DNA of 64,000 nucleotides from CBDCKN01 sp965219035 (lineage in GTDB: Bacteria; Gemmatimonadota; Gemmatimonadetes; Longimicrobiales; Gaopeijiaceae): positions 1,612,001 to 1,676,000 of the forward strand of contig CBDCMR010000003.1 in the NCBI GenBank assembly GCA_965219035.1, given 5' to 3'. The notes below the pieces were generated by a model. That model had not been told where the DNA came from. It saw nothing but the letters and a program-made list of their open reading frames with translations, and made no database searches. The stretch's first letter is position 1; every line of letters begins with the position of its first letter. Positions 1-6,802 of this stretch are shown piece by piece. Made by a program: the position numbers and the translations under genes.

Positions 1-486
1 GCAGATCGACCGTCCATTCACTTTCGGGGGACTCGACGGTCATCGTGAAGGCGAGCTGGGTTCCGTCCGGCGACCACCGGAGGTGCCCGGTGAATGGTCG
101 ACCCGGGTGATCTGGGTGGTGGCCGCCTCGGCGTCCATCCAACGGACGAAGATCTGGGCGTCCCCGGTGTCACCTTCGTCCGTGAAGGCGATGCGGGAGC
201 CGTCCGGCGACCACGTCGGTGCCGAGCCATCGACCAGGAAGCGGTTCCTTGAACCGTCCGCGTTCATGATCCAAACGGACGAACGTTGACGATCCTTCAT
301 CTTGTCCACCCACGAACGGGTGTAGACGATCTGGCTGCCGTCGGGGGAGATCTGCGGGCCGCTCACCCACTCCCAATCGAGGTAGGTCTCCAGGCTCAAC
401 GCCCCCTCGGGTGCCTGAGCACCGGAGGCGGCGGGCAGGAGCAGAGAGATGGCGAGCAGGGCGAGCGTGTGGCATCTGGTGAGCAT
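1..486 (-). pseudogene. S9 family peptidase, N-terminal part, frameshifted and cut by window edge
   Basis: Secreted prolyl-oligopeptidase-type (S9) peptidase. The ATG at 486 follows an AGGAGG ribosome site and opens a signal peptide (MLTRCHTLALLAISLLLPA, cleavage near ASGAQA), followed by beta-propeller repeats of the SPDGSQIVYTRSW / WSPDGSRIAFTDE type. After ITRVDHSPG (near base 84) the frame breaks. The conserved continuation LRWSPDGTQLAFTM is present in the next frame and runs to base 1, so one base is missing in the CCGGGCACC stretch. This is a real pseudogene or a sequencing error. The catalytic hydrolase domain would lie outside the window. Confidence 0.8.
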
Positions 487-581
487 GAAGGCCTCCTGGT
501 TGGTGGTGCGGACCAGACTGCGGGCGGCAAGAAGGGTTGCCGTCATCCGGACCTGCCCAAGATAGAGGCCGGGAGGTCCAG

Positions 582-1076
582 CTACCAGTACTCCGGAGAC
601 AGTGCCGGAGCGTTGCGGGGTGGGGTCCAAAAAAACGGGAGCAAGGTCACCAGGCTACCGTTGGCGATCCCCTCACCGGGGCTCAGCCAGGTCAGGAATA
701 CGACGTGCAGGCCCACGAACACCATCAGCAGAATCACCTCTGACAGGCTCGGGAAGAACACGAAATCGTAGAAGCCGGTGGCGGTGTATACCATGGGCTC
801 CGAGCAGCTCGGACAGGTGTCGGGCATGGGCAGCAGCACATCACGCAACCAGAGCACGACACTGAAGAGGATGAGAGTCAGCCCGAGCTCTCCGATGAAA
901 CCCACAGGCCAATGCCACCATCGGGCCTCGAGGATCACTCCGTGGGCTTGCGAGATGACGAAGAGGCCGCCGCCGGCCAGCCATATAAAGAACAAGAGGG
1001 ACGTGGGGGTCACGCGGGACCGGAGGTCTCCGCAGCTGACGCACGCCCGTTCCGCGTAGGAGCCGGAGAAGATCAT
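582..1076 (-). CDS. Membrane protein with two CxxC pairs, unknown function
   Basis: 164 residues. A CVSC pair near residue 12 and a CPSC pair near residue 87 resemble zinc-ribbon knuckles. They alternate with about three hydrophobic helices (SLLFFIWLAGGGLFVIS, FIGELGLTLILFSVVLWL, SEVILLMVFVGLHVVFLTWL). It starts 6 bases after the stop of the upstream gene at 1083, so the two are probably co-transcribed. No family recognised; an integral inner-membrane location is inferred from the helices. Confidence 0.6.
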   Translation of the reverse strand: MIFSGSYAERACVSCGDLRSRVTPTSLLFFIWLAGGGLFVISQAHGVILEARWWHWPVGFIGELGLTLILFSVVLWLRDVLLPMPDTCPSCSEPMVYTATGFYDFVFFPSLSEVILLMVFVGLHVVFLTWLSPGEGIANGSLVTLLPFFWTPPRNAPALSPEYW

Positions 1077-1082
1077 ACGGGG

Positions 1083-1766
1083 CTACCCCCAGTCCGCCAC
1101 GAGGCGTTTCTGGGCCACCTCGAGGGCCTCGGCCATGCTCATGTCGAGGGCATGGAGCCGGTGATCCTCGGCGAGGCACTCGAGCATCTCGTCGTGAAAC
1201 GCCAGCAGGTAGTGGCGAGTGTCCTTCCACCGTGCGGGGTCGAAGCCCCTGTGCACGCTCTGGATGCGCATCTCCTGGTCGAGCCACTTTGAGTTGGCGA
1301 CGACGTAGGCGCCGTATCCCCCGAATCCCTTTCCCGTCAAAGGATGGCCGCCGAACACCTCGTCGTTGGGGCCGCCGAACTTGAAGGCGTAGCACCTCAC
1401 CAACTCCACGAGTGCGATCTGTCCCGGCGTGTCGACACCGACGACATTCACGTATGTCCCGTCCCATCCGGGATCCGGCTCAGCGATGTGGTAGAGCAGG
1501 AGCGTCATGTGCCCCGAGGAGAGGACGTGGGGCAGGGGTGCTCCGTTGTCCCAGGGCATCTTCCATTCGATCTCCAACGCGGCCTCCTCGCCGTTGGCTT
1601 GCGCCAGATCCCGCTCGGCTCGCAGGAGCGCCGCGTGCGCGTCGAGGTAGTCCTTCCAATTGGATGGACCGGAGCCTTCCTGACTGCGCTGCAGCGCCTC
1701 GTCGACGAGGAGCTTTGTCCTCGTCAATCGGCGCTCATGTCCGCTTGTATCCTGGCTACTGCTCAT
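1083..1766 (-). CDS. Hypothetical protein, 227 aa
   Basis: Soluble, acidic protein beginning MSSSQDTSGHERR at the ATG at 1766; the frame is open further upstream but composition there is arginine/proline-rich and not protein-like. It contains an N-terminal helical segment (ALLRAERDLAQANGEEAALE) and a central part with SSGHMTLLLYHIAEPDPGWD and a glycine-rich stretch (GKGFGGYGAYVV). No domain recognised. It is followed 6 bases later by the membrane protein at 582-1076, suggesting a two-gene unit. Confidence 0.55.
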   Translation of the reverse strand: MSSSQDTSGHERRLTRTKLLVDEALQRSQEGSGPSNWKDYLDAHAALLRAERDLAQANGEEAALEIEWKMPWDNGAPLPHVLSSGHMTLLLYHIAEPDPGWDGTYVNVVGVDTPGQIALVELVRCYAFKFGGPNDEVFGGHPLTGKGFGGYGAYVVANSKWLDQEMRIQSVHRGFDPARWKDTRHYLLAFHDEMLECLAEDHRLHALDMSMAEALEVAQKRLVADWG

Positions 1767-2106
1767 ATCCCGCCGTGCCCTGAAAAGGCGTGTCCGGCTC
1801 AAGGCGTAGACCCCAATGTGGTCAAACCCTGTGCCACGGCGCCTTGGAAGCGGTCTGGAAAGCGCGTGACGTGCCGCGGCGCTGGGCGTTGGCGGGGCGC
1901 GGCGGACGGGACGAGGGCGCGACGACGACGAGGCCGGAAGTCGGTCTTGCCGGTGTTTTGCGCGACGTCTGGCACTTTGCTGGATGGTGACGGTCTTGGC
2001 GGCGCTGCTGCTCGGAGCTCTCTGGGGGCGGGAAGAAGCCGAAGCCCAGGATAACGGGCGCCCGCTGGCCATCGAGCACTACTCAGCGTCCGTGGGGGGT
2101 AGCGGC
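1767..2106. other. Intergenic stretch, no supported feature
   Basis: About 340 bases of GC-rich sequence, including a GACGACGACGAGG run. Open frames here are arginine- or proline-rich on both strands and look like non-coding translations. I see no tRNA, terminator or repeat. Confidence 0.4.
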
Positions 2107-2943
2107 TCAAGCCATCCGGGATCGCACCGTGAGATAGGCGAGCCGCGAAGAGAGGTCGGGCTGCGAGGCGTCCCCAAGGTTCGGTGAAAGGGACCCGAGT
2201 AGTTCGGCAAGCGCGGTCGTGGCGTAAGAGAACCCTGTCCGGTGAGGGGATCTTGGTGGCACGACCAGCCGGACGCCGCGAAGCCTCATGTCCACCAGAC
2301 GTCGATCGAAGCGCGCATTGTGGAAGCGGGCTTCGCACTCCTTCACGACATTGAAAATGCCGAACGGCCCGGCCAGGTCCTGGGGCAACCCCGACACGTC
2401 GGTGACGCCGTTGACGATGGAGATCCTGCGCAGTCCCTCGTCCGAGGGCAGGTAGAGGTCGAGAAAGGCCGAGAAGTCAGACGCGCCCTCTTCGGCGAGA
2501 ATCGGAGTGCGGCGCCGTAGGCGTCCCCTGCTCGACAACTGAGCGGATATGGAGGCTCCGGTGCGCTGCTCTTGCCCTTCTGATGGGTGGGGGCGACCGA
2601 ATACCGCGATGGCTGGAGTGTCGTAGGCGACCATCCGTTCGGAGCCATTCCCGTCGATGTACAGACCGTCGTCCTCGAAGGCGACCGGGACTGCGGGACT
2701 CTGAGGGGGAATGTCGACGAGGCCGCTGCCCTCCACCACGACGGTCCTGAGCCCGGCCTTCGTCAGAGCGGCGGCGGTCTCCTCCAGGGCGGCCCGGTCC
2801 TCCTGAGCGAACCAGATCTCGGGCACCCCGTAGGCGGCCTTCATCCGCACCTCGGCCGCAGTGAGGTGGAAGTGCGGCGCTGCTGAGATGGGATCCACTA
2901 CGTTGTGGGGAGGATCTGATACGAGGAGTGGCCGAGGATCCAT
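2107..2943 (-). CDS. Hypothetical protein, 278 aa
   Basis: Starts MDPRPLLVSDPPHNVVDPIS at 2943, five bases beyond the stop of the TIR gene at 2948. A segment near residues 30-75 looks like an alpha/beta fold (VPEIWFAQEDRAALEETAAALTK followed by GLRTVVVEGSG), and a later segment (DFSAFLDLYLPSDEGLRRIS, VSGLPQDLAGPFGIFNVV) is globular. No signal peptide or membrane helix. I do not recognise a family. Position and strand suggest co-transcription with the TIR gene. Confidence 0.5.
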   Translation of the reverse strand: MDPRPLLVSDPPHNVVDPISAAPHFHLTAAEVRMKAAYGVPEIWFAQEDRAALEETAAALTKAGLRTVVVEGSGLVDIPPQSPAVPVAFEDDGLYIDGNGSERMVAYDTPAIAVFGRPHPSEGQEQRTGASISAQLSSRGRLRRRTPILAEEGASDFSAFLDLYLPSDEGLRRISIVNGVTDVSGLPQDLAGPFGIFNVVKECEARFHNARFDRRLVDMRLRGVRLVVPPRSPHRTGFSYATTALAELLGSLSPNLGDASQPDLSSRLAYLTVRSRMA

Positions 2944-2947
2944 GTCT

Positions 2948-3388
2948 TCAAGCTATGTCGCCGGTCGCACACCCGCCACGAAAAAGAGGGCAGCGCTGGG
3001 AAGGTCCGAATTGCCGCCCAAAACGTGTCTTTCGCCGCCTTTCGATGAGGACGGTGACGGCCGCGCCGCCCACCAGCACGGGCAGCAAGGTGACGCCCCG
3101 GTCCAGCGCCGTCACGACCTCGAGTCGTACGAAGTCGTTCGGCTGCTCCAGCCTCCGTCGGCCCTGCCCGTCCTTGAAGTCGGCCCAATCGGGGCTGACG
3201 AGCACGACGAGTGCGCCGCAGTTCTCCAGTGCCTTCCGCAGGGCCCCGGCGAAGTCCTGCCCCGGCTCGATGTCGTCCACGTCCATGAAGACGCAGTCCG
3301 GCCCGAAGTGGTGACTCAGGCGATCGTACACCCGCCCCGCGTCCGCGCGGCTATCGCCGCGGCGGTAGCTGATGAAGATGTCGAACAT
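2948..3388 (-). CDS. TIR-domain protein, C-terminally truncated
   Basis: 146 residues. Opens with a canonical bacterial TIR domain: MFDIFISYRRGDSRADAG (box 1), CVFMDVDDIEPGQDF (with the DVDDI motif and neighbouring glutamate), ALVVLVSPDW, DFVRLEVVTALDRG, then LLPVLVGGA. In this family the strand is normally followed by an MP..LP..L..L..RNA segment; here it is replaced by an arginine-rich tail (VTVLIERRRKTRFGRQ) that looks out of frame. TIR domains act in NAD+ cleavage or protein-protein signalling. Whether this short form is active is unknown; it may be a remnant. Confidence 0.7.
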   Translation of the reverse strand: MFDIFISYRRGDSRADAGRVYDRLSHHFGPDCVFMDVDDIEPGQDFAGALRKALENCGALVVLVSPDWADFKDGQGRRRLEQPNDFVRLEVVTALDRGVTLLPVLVGGAAVTVLIERRRKTRFGRQFGPSQRCPLFRGGCATGDIA

Positions 3389-3414
3389 GGTCCGGAAAAA
3401 TGCCGGCCGTATTC

Positions 3415-4661
3415 CTATTGAGAGGTCGACCGTAGTCGGTCGGATTCCACGAATGAACCGTCGAGGGCAGCGAGGGAGGGAACCCCGTGCAGCTGCATCG
3501 CGATCCGTAACTCTGTCTGCAGAATCTCGAGCACGATCTCGACGCCTTCCTGGCCAAACGCCGCCATGCCCCAGATGTACGGGCGGCCAATACAGATGGC
3601 GTCAGCTCCGAGCGACATGGCTTTCAGGATATCGGTACCGCGTCGAAACCCCCCATCGATAAGGATGGATATGCGGCCGCGCACAGCGTTCACGACTTCA
3701 GGAAGGCTTTCGATCGTGCTCCGGCCGCTGGCGTCGGCCCTCCCGCCGTGATTGGAGACGATGATGCCGTCGGCCCCGTACTGCACGCACCGCTCGGCGT
3801 CATCGTCCCGCATGATGCCCTTGACGAGCACATTGAGGTCCGTGGTGTCCTTGAGACGGCGCACGAAATCCCAGGTCATGGTTGGGGTATCGAAATTTAC
3901 GCGCTGCATGTCGAGCCCGTCGAACATCGGTTTCCGGGCGAGCCATCCGGTAGGGAAGCTCATCGGGTCGTCGTCGGCCGGCGCGTCGTCATGGCATGCG
4001 CTGCAGTCGCGCGTATCGATCCGTGCGTACCGGGTAGCAGTCTCCCGGTTGCTCCCTACCGGCAAGTCGACCGTCAACACGATCGCTTCGCACCCCGCAC
4101 CCTCGGCCCGGCGGATCAACGCCTCCGTCACCTCCCAGCTCGACGTCGGGTACAGCTGGTACCAGGCCGGCCGTTCGCGGACGGCGTTGACGTCCTCGAC
4201 GGACGTGGTCGTGACGGTGGACAGGATCTGGTGGTGGCCCCGGGCGCTCGATGCGCGCGCGGCCGCCAGTTCGCCTTCGACGTGAAACGCCTTCTGGCTG
4301 CCGACCGGTGACAACACAATCGGCGTATCCCATCGTTGACCGAGCAGCTCGATGCTCATGTCGATCCGGGAGACGTCGACCAGGCGCCGGGGCCGGAGAT
4401 CGAAACGTTCGAATCCTTCGCGGTTGGCCCGGAGCGTTTCGTCGCTATCGACGCCGGTGGCGAGATATCCGTAGTGAGCCGGGGGGAGGGCGGCCTGCGC
4501 CGCCGTCTGGAAGTCCAGCACGTTGATCGCGTCACCGGCCGATGCGAGTCGAGATGTCAGGTCAGGAAGGAGTTCGGATCCGGACGTCTCGTCACGTGAT
4601 GGTCCGCAGCCAGGCAAACCGAGCAGGGGTAACAGGGAGCTGCCCGCGAGGAAACGCAGGA
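3415..4661 (-). pseudogene. FMN-dependent alpha-hydroxy-acid dehydrogenase, main part, interrupted by transposon
   Basis: Lactate/glycolate oxidase family, oxidising an L-alpha-hydroxy acid to the 2-keto acid. It retains the FMN barrel: TPIVLSPVGSQKAFH, WYQLYP, VLVKGIM (active-site lysine), SNHGGR (catalytic His and Arg) and the phosphate site DGGFRRGTDILKAMSLGADA. The 5' end lies beyond a transposon: joining base 4661 to 6720 recreates MSDSVNPNRRSFLRFLAGS, a twin-arginine signal. As it stands a substitute GTG at 4686 inside the element could give a 423-aa protein with a changed N-terminus (MLRQVHTSVLRFLAGS), so the domain may still be made but without the RR motif. Confidence 0.85.
4654..4661. 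repeat. 8-bp target-site duplication, left copy (ACGCAGGA)
   Basis: ACGCAGGA directly abuts the left end of the transposon and is repeated exactly at 6712-6719. Eight bases is the duplication length known for IS1595-family transposition. Confidence 0.9.
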
Positions 4662-4682
4662 CGGAAGTATGTACTTGACGTA
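4662..4682 (+). repeat. Left terminal inverted repeat of the IS1595-type transposon
   Basis: CGGAAGTATGTACTTGACG at the left end. Positions 3-15 match the reverse complement of the right end exactly; further matches follow. The -35-like TTGACG of the transposase promoter lies within or at the edge of this repeat. Confidence 0.85.
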
Positions 4683-4704
4683 ACACACAGGGCCAATTAT
4701 ATTT
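4675..4704 (+). promoter_or_regulatory. Likely transposase promoter
   Basis: TTGACG at 4675-4680 and TATATT at 4699-4704 are separated by 18 bases; a second -10-like TATAAT lies at 4704-4709. The transposase ATG is at 4741. The -35 overlaps the terminal repeat, so transposase binding to the end could repress its own transcription (inference). Confidence 0.5.
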
Positions 4705-4740
4705 ATAATACGTTAAAGAGACCTTAGAGAGATTGAGAAA

Positions 4741-5670
4741 ATGGCGAAAGTTGGCAGAGACAAGACCCGGACGATTGCCGAGATCCCGATGGCATGTGCC
4801 GATGAGGATGTGGCGGTCGCCTTCCTTGAAGACTTACGATGGGGCGACAACCCATGCTGCCCTCGTTGTGGTGATTGCGATGTTTACCAAATGCGGTCCC
4901 GTGGCGGCGGGCGTGAGAAGGGCTACCGCTGGCGGTGCCGGGGATGCAAGCAACAACACACGGTGAGGATGGGAACGGTCATGGAGGACAGTCGGATTCC
5001 GTTACGTGTGTGGTGTCATGCCTACTGGCGCGCGGCCAGCTCGAAGAAGGGCGTCTCGGCCCTACAGATCAAGCGCGAGACGGGCATTAGCTACAAGTCC
5101 GCGCTATTCCTGATGCACCGCATCCGCTGGGCGATGGCTGACAACGGATCTGGACTGCTTGACGGTCAAGTTGAAGCCGATGAAACCTACGTCGGCCCAC
5201 GCGGTCGCCGGGGATCAAAGCCCGGACGCTCCACGGAACTCAAAACGCCTGTATTCGCGGCGATACAGCGAGACGGTGAGGTTCGTGCCCGCGTCGTCCC
5301 GAACGTGACCGGGGCGACCCTCAAGGCTGCGCTGCGCGAGACGGTGTTACCGTTAGCGACGATCTACACCGATGAGTTCGGCGCGTACAGTGGACTCGAC
5401 AAGGAATTCGCTGGGCACGAGACGGTGAGCCACAAGCGGAAAGAGTATGTGCGCGGTGACGCGACGACGAACACCGCCGAGTCCTTCTTCGCGATCCTCA
5501 AACGCGGCGTGATCGGCACGTTCCACAGCGTCAGCAAGAAGCATCTACACCGCTACGTGAGCGAATTCGAATTCAGGTGGAATACCCGTGGGATGGACGA
5601 CGGCGCAAGGATGCGGAGCCTGGTCCAGGCCGGGGACGGAAAGCGCCTTTTGTACCGCTGGCTAGGGTGA
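4741..5670 (+). CDS. IS1595-family (ISXO2-like) transposase
   Basis: 309-aa DDE-type transposase. N-terminal zinc ribbon (CCPRCG near residue 40, CRGCKQQHT near 77), helix-turn-helix region (ALQIKRETGISYKSALFLMH), then the catalytic core: QVEADETYVGPRG (first Asp), YTDEFGAY (second), and TNTAESFFAILKRG (glutamate/asparagine site). Length is normal for the family. Four Leu codons are TTA (4834, 5002, 5347, 5353), rare in this GC-rich window, and the element itself encodes a tRNA with anticodon UAA. Stop codon is TGA. Appears intact. Confidence 0.95.
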   Translation: MAKVGRDKTRTIAEIPMACADEDVAVAFLEDLRWGDNPCCPRCGDCDVYQMRSRGGGREKGYRWRCRGCKQQHTVRMGTVMEDSRIPLRVWCHAYWRAASSKKGVSALQIKRETGISYKSALFLMHRIRWAMADNGSGLLDGQVEADETYVGPRGRRGSKPGRSTELKTPVFAAIQRDGEVRARVVPNVTGATLKAALRETVLPLATIYTDEFGAYSGLDKEFAGHETVSHKRKEYVRGDATTNTAESFFAILKRGVIGTFHSVSKKHLHRYVSEFEFRWNTRGMDDGARMRSLVQAGDGKRLLYRWLG

Positions 5671-5792
5671 TGTTCACATCACCAGAAAACGCCGCCCACA
5701 GACCGCAAACATTGGCCCCGCGTGTCAGAAATGCATCTTGCGGAGAACGCAAACATTTCTTTTCATATAGAACGCTTTTTGAGAAAACTGTG

Positions 5793-5878
5793 CGGTGGGA
5801 GCGGGATTCGAACCCGCAAGATCCGGGCGGATCGGCCCTTTTTAAGAGGGGTGCCTTCACCAATAGGCGAGTCCCACC
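5793..5878 (-). tRNA. Type-II tRNA, anticodon UAA (Leu UUA/UUG codons)
   Basis: Acceptor GGTGGGA pairs with TCCCACC; T arm GCGGG-TTCGAAT-CCCGC; D stem GCC/GGC; anticodon stem CCCT/AGGG around loop CTTAAAA, giving anticodon TAA; long variable arm GATCC-GCCC-GGATC. Oddities: base 73 is G rather than the A that leucyl-tRNA synthetase prefers, position 8 reads C instead of U (or one extra base lies before the D stem), and the outermost anticodon pair is C-C. CCA is not encoded. Leu is the decoding prediction; charging with Ser is possible given G73 and the long arm. Confidence 0.8.
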
Positions 5879-5900
5879 ATATGCCAGTTGTCAAAAAGCA

Positions 5901-5989
5901 CGGGGCAGGTGGGATTCGAACCCACGGGGGTGTTGCAGCACCCCAACCGTTTTAAAGACGGTCGCAATCAGCCTCTCTGCCACTGCCCC
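5901..5989 (-). tRNA. Type-II tRNA with anticodon UUA: putative ochre suppressor, Ser-like
   Basis: Acceptor GGGGCAG/CTGCCCC (7 bp), U8, D arm GCA-GAGAGGCTGAT-TGC, anticodon stem ACCGT/ACGGT (5 bp perfect) around loop CTTTAAA, so the anticodon is TTA, complementary to the stop codon UAA. Variable arm GGGGTG-CTGCAA-CACCCC (6 bp), T arm GTGGG-TTCGAAT-CCCAC, G73, no encoded CCA. The D arm (TGGCAGAGAGGCTGA) resembles bacterial tRNA-Ser, whose UGA anticodon would become UUA by one base change. Long variable arm plus G73 fits seryl-tRNA synthetase recognition. All canonical bases look functional. It lies 22 bases upstream of the UAA-anticodon tRNA in the same transcript direction. Confidence 0.85.
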
Positions 5990-5990
5990 T

Positions 5991-6038
5991 GGAAGTCCTC
6001 ATGTCCGGCTAGCCCCGGCTGTGAGGACTTCTGTTTTT
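5991..6038 (+). terminator. Rho-independent terminator (+ strand)
   Basis: GAAGTCCTCA at 5992-6001 pairs with TGAGGACTTC at 6022-6031, with an inner CCGG/CCGG pairing, followed by TGTTTTTTT. It would end transcription rightward from the transposase before the convergent 125-aa gene. On the other strand it forms a hairpin just upstream of the suppressor-type tRNA. Confidence 0.7.
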
Positions 6039-6040
6039 TT

Positions 6041-6418
6041 CTACTTCACGATCTTGTACAACGCCCTGCCGTTCTGCTTCATCTTTTTAATCCGCCCGGC
6101 GTCCACGCCGTGCTTGAGCACCCAGCGCACCGAGTTCTTGTTTAGGTCTCTACCGCCAACGATGGGTCCAACCTCCACGATCCTAGCTGTCCCGAGGTAT
6201 TGCGGGTATGCAGCTTCAAGGATCGTCTCTACTGCCTCTTCGTTGGTGGGCAGGTCTCGTGCGGCCTTGACTCTTGTGAAGTCTGGCGTGAACGAGACCT
6301 TCGCGGCGCTCGGGTCCTGGTGGTCTTGGCCACGCCTTCGGAGTACCTGTAGGGCCGCCGTGAGCGCTGCAATTTCTTCTTCGAGCGCCGCGATGGCGCT
6401 GTCATACGGAGTGGCCAT
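6041..6418 (-). CDS. Transposon passenger protein, 125 aa, coiled coil plus possible winged helix
   Basis: Starts MATPYDSAIAALEEEIAAL at 6418 after a GGGGGA ribosome site. An N-terminal coiled coil (about residues 5-30) is followed by TFTPDFTRVKAAR-like linker sequence and a C-terminal basic domain (NKNSVRWVLKHGVDAGRI, KMKQNGRALYKIVK) that looks like a small DNA-binding wing. It ends in TAG 50 bases before the first tRNA and reads the same way, so mRNA and tRNAs may share a transcript. No family recognised; a regulator or transposition accessory is a guess. Confidence 0.6.
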   Translation of the reverse strand: MATPYDSAIAALEEEIAALTAALQVLRRRGQDHQDPSAAKVSFTPDFTRVKAARDLPTNEEAVETILEAAYPQYLGTARIVEVGPIVGGRDLNKNSVRWVLKHGVDAGRIKKMKQNGRALYKIVK

Positions 6419-6673
6419 ATGAATCCCCCTATCTTTGAACCCGAGGGAAGATACACCACGCACATATCTGTGGTCAACTTCGGCACATCATTTGGGGTTG
6501 TGTCGGGTGTGTCCGGTGGTGATGGCGAAGGCTATGGCAAACCGGGTCCAGAGCCGGATAGACTCAAGATCGATGTGCCCTTTGAGGAAGGCTTAAGGCG
6601 GGCGCTGAAGAAAGAAAAGCCGAAGGAAGGATGGCCAGAACCCGATGAACCACAACCAGATAACGGGTCGTGA
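6419..6673 (+). CDS. Small passenger protein, 84 aa, unknown
   Basis: Its ATG at 6419 abuts the start codon of the divergent 125-aa gene (shared CATATG). A GGAG lies 9 bases upstream. The N-terminal 30 residues are unremarkable; the C-terminal part (RLKIDVPFEEGLRRALKKEK, then PEPDEPQPDNGS) is hydrophilic and protein-like, resembling small phage or mobile-element proteins. An internal GTG could be the true start. Ends TGA 38 bases inside the right end of the transposon. Unknown function. Confidence 0.45.
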   Translation: MNPPIFEPEGRYTTHISVVNFGTSFGVVSGVSGGDGEGYGKPGPEPDRLKIDVPFEEGLRRALKKEKPKEGWPEPDEPQPDNGS

Positions 6674-6690
6674 GGCCCTATGACGCCGTT

Positions 6691-6711
6691 TGCATTAAGT
6701 ACATACTTCGC
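6691..6711 (-). repeat. Right terminal inverted repeat of the IS1595-type transposon
   Basis: Reverse complement reads GCGAAGTATGTACTTAATG. Thirteen consecutive bases (GAAGTATGTACTT) are identical to the left end. Confidence 0.85.
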
Positions 6712-6719
6712 ACGCAGGA
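6712..6719. repeat. 8-bp target-site duplication, right copy (ACGCAGGA)
   Basis: Exact copy of bases 4654-4661, immediately beyond the right inverted repeat. Confidence 0.9.
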
Positions 6720-6753
6720 ACGATCGGCGGTTGGGGTTGACGGAATCCGACAT
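6720..6753 (-). pseudogene. Detached 5' end (Tat signal) of the alpha-hydroxy-acid dehydrogenase
   Basis: ATG at 6753, preceded by GGAG, encodes MSDSVNPNRRS and continues with FLR inside the target duplication before running into transposon sequence. Joined to 4661 it continues in frame as FLAGSSLLPLLGLPGCG, giving a classical RRSFL twin-arginine motif. It begins 50 bases after the stop of the aminotransferase at 6803, so the intact gene was the third of an exported-enzyme operon. Confidence 0.85.
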
Positions 6754-6802
6754 GTGGTCCGCTCCGGAATCGGTGGCCCGGTCGGCTCGCCCCTTCGCCC
6801 CC

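Larger units (their letters stand above)
4662..6711 (+). mobile_element. IS1595-type transposon carrying two tRNA genes and two passenger ORFs
   Basis: 2,050 bp unit bounded by inverted ends (GAAGTATGTACTT identical in both, 16 of 21 positions overall) and exact 8-bp duplications. It contains an IS1595-family transposase (+), two type-II tRNA genes (-), a 125-aa unknown protein (-) and an 84-aa protein (+). Passenger genes are known in some IS1595 subgroups; tRNA passengers are unexpected. The element sits inside the Tat signal sequence of an alpha-hydroxy-acid dehydrogenase, whose reading frame is restored when the element and one duplication copy are removed. Its ends are AT-richer than the host DNA, consistent with transfer. 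Confidence 0.9.

Noticed and set aside
4662..4682. Terminal repeats as the same family as the 11961-12171 MITE
   Set aside because: Both contain GTAC-type words, but the end sequences and duplication types (8 bp versus TA) differ.
5793..5989. Selenocysteine or allo-tRNA (8/4 or 9/3 fold) interpretation of the tRNA pair
   Set aside because: Both have 7-bp acceptor and 5-bp T stems and their anticodons are UAA and UUA, not UCA; an extra acceptor pair is not possible.
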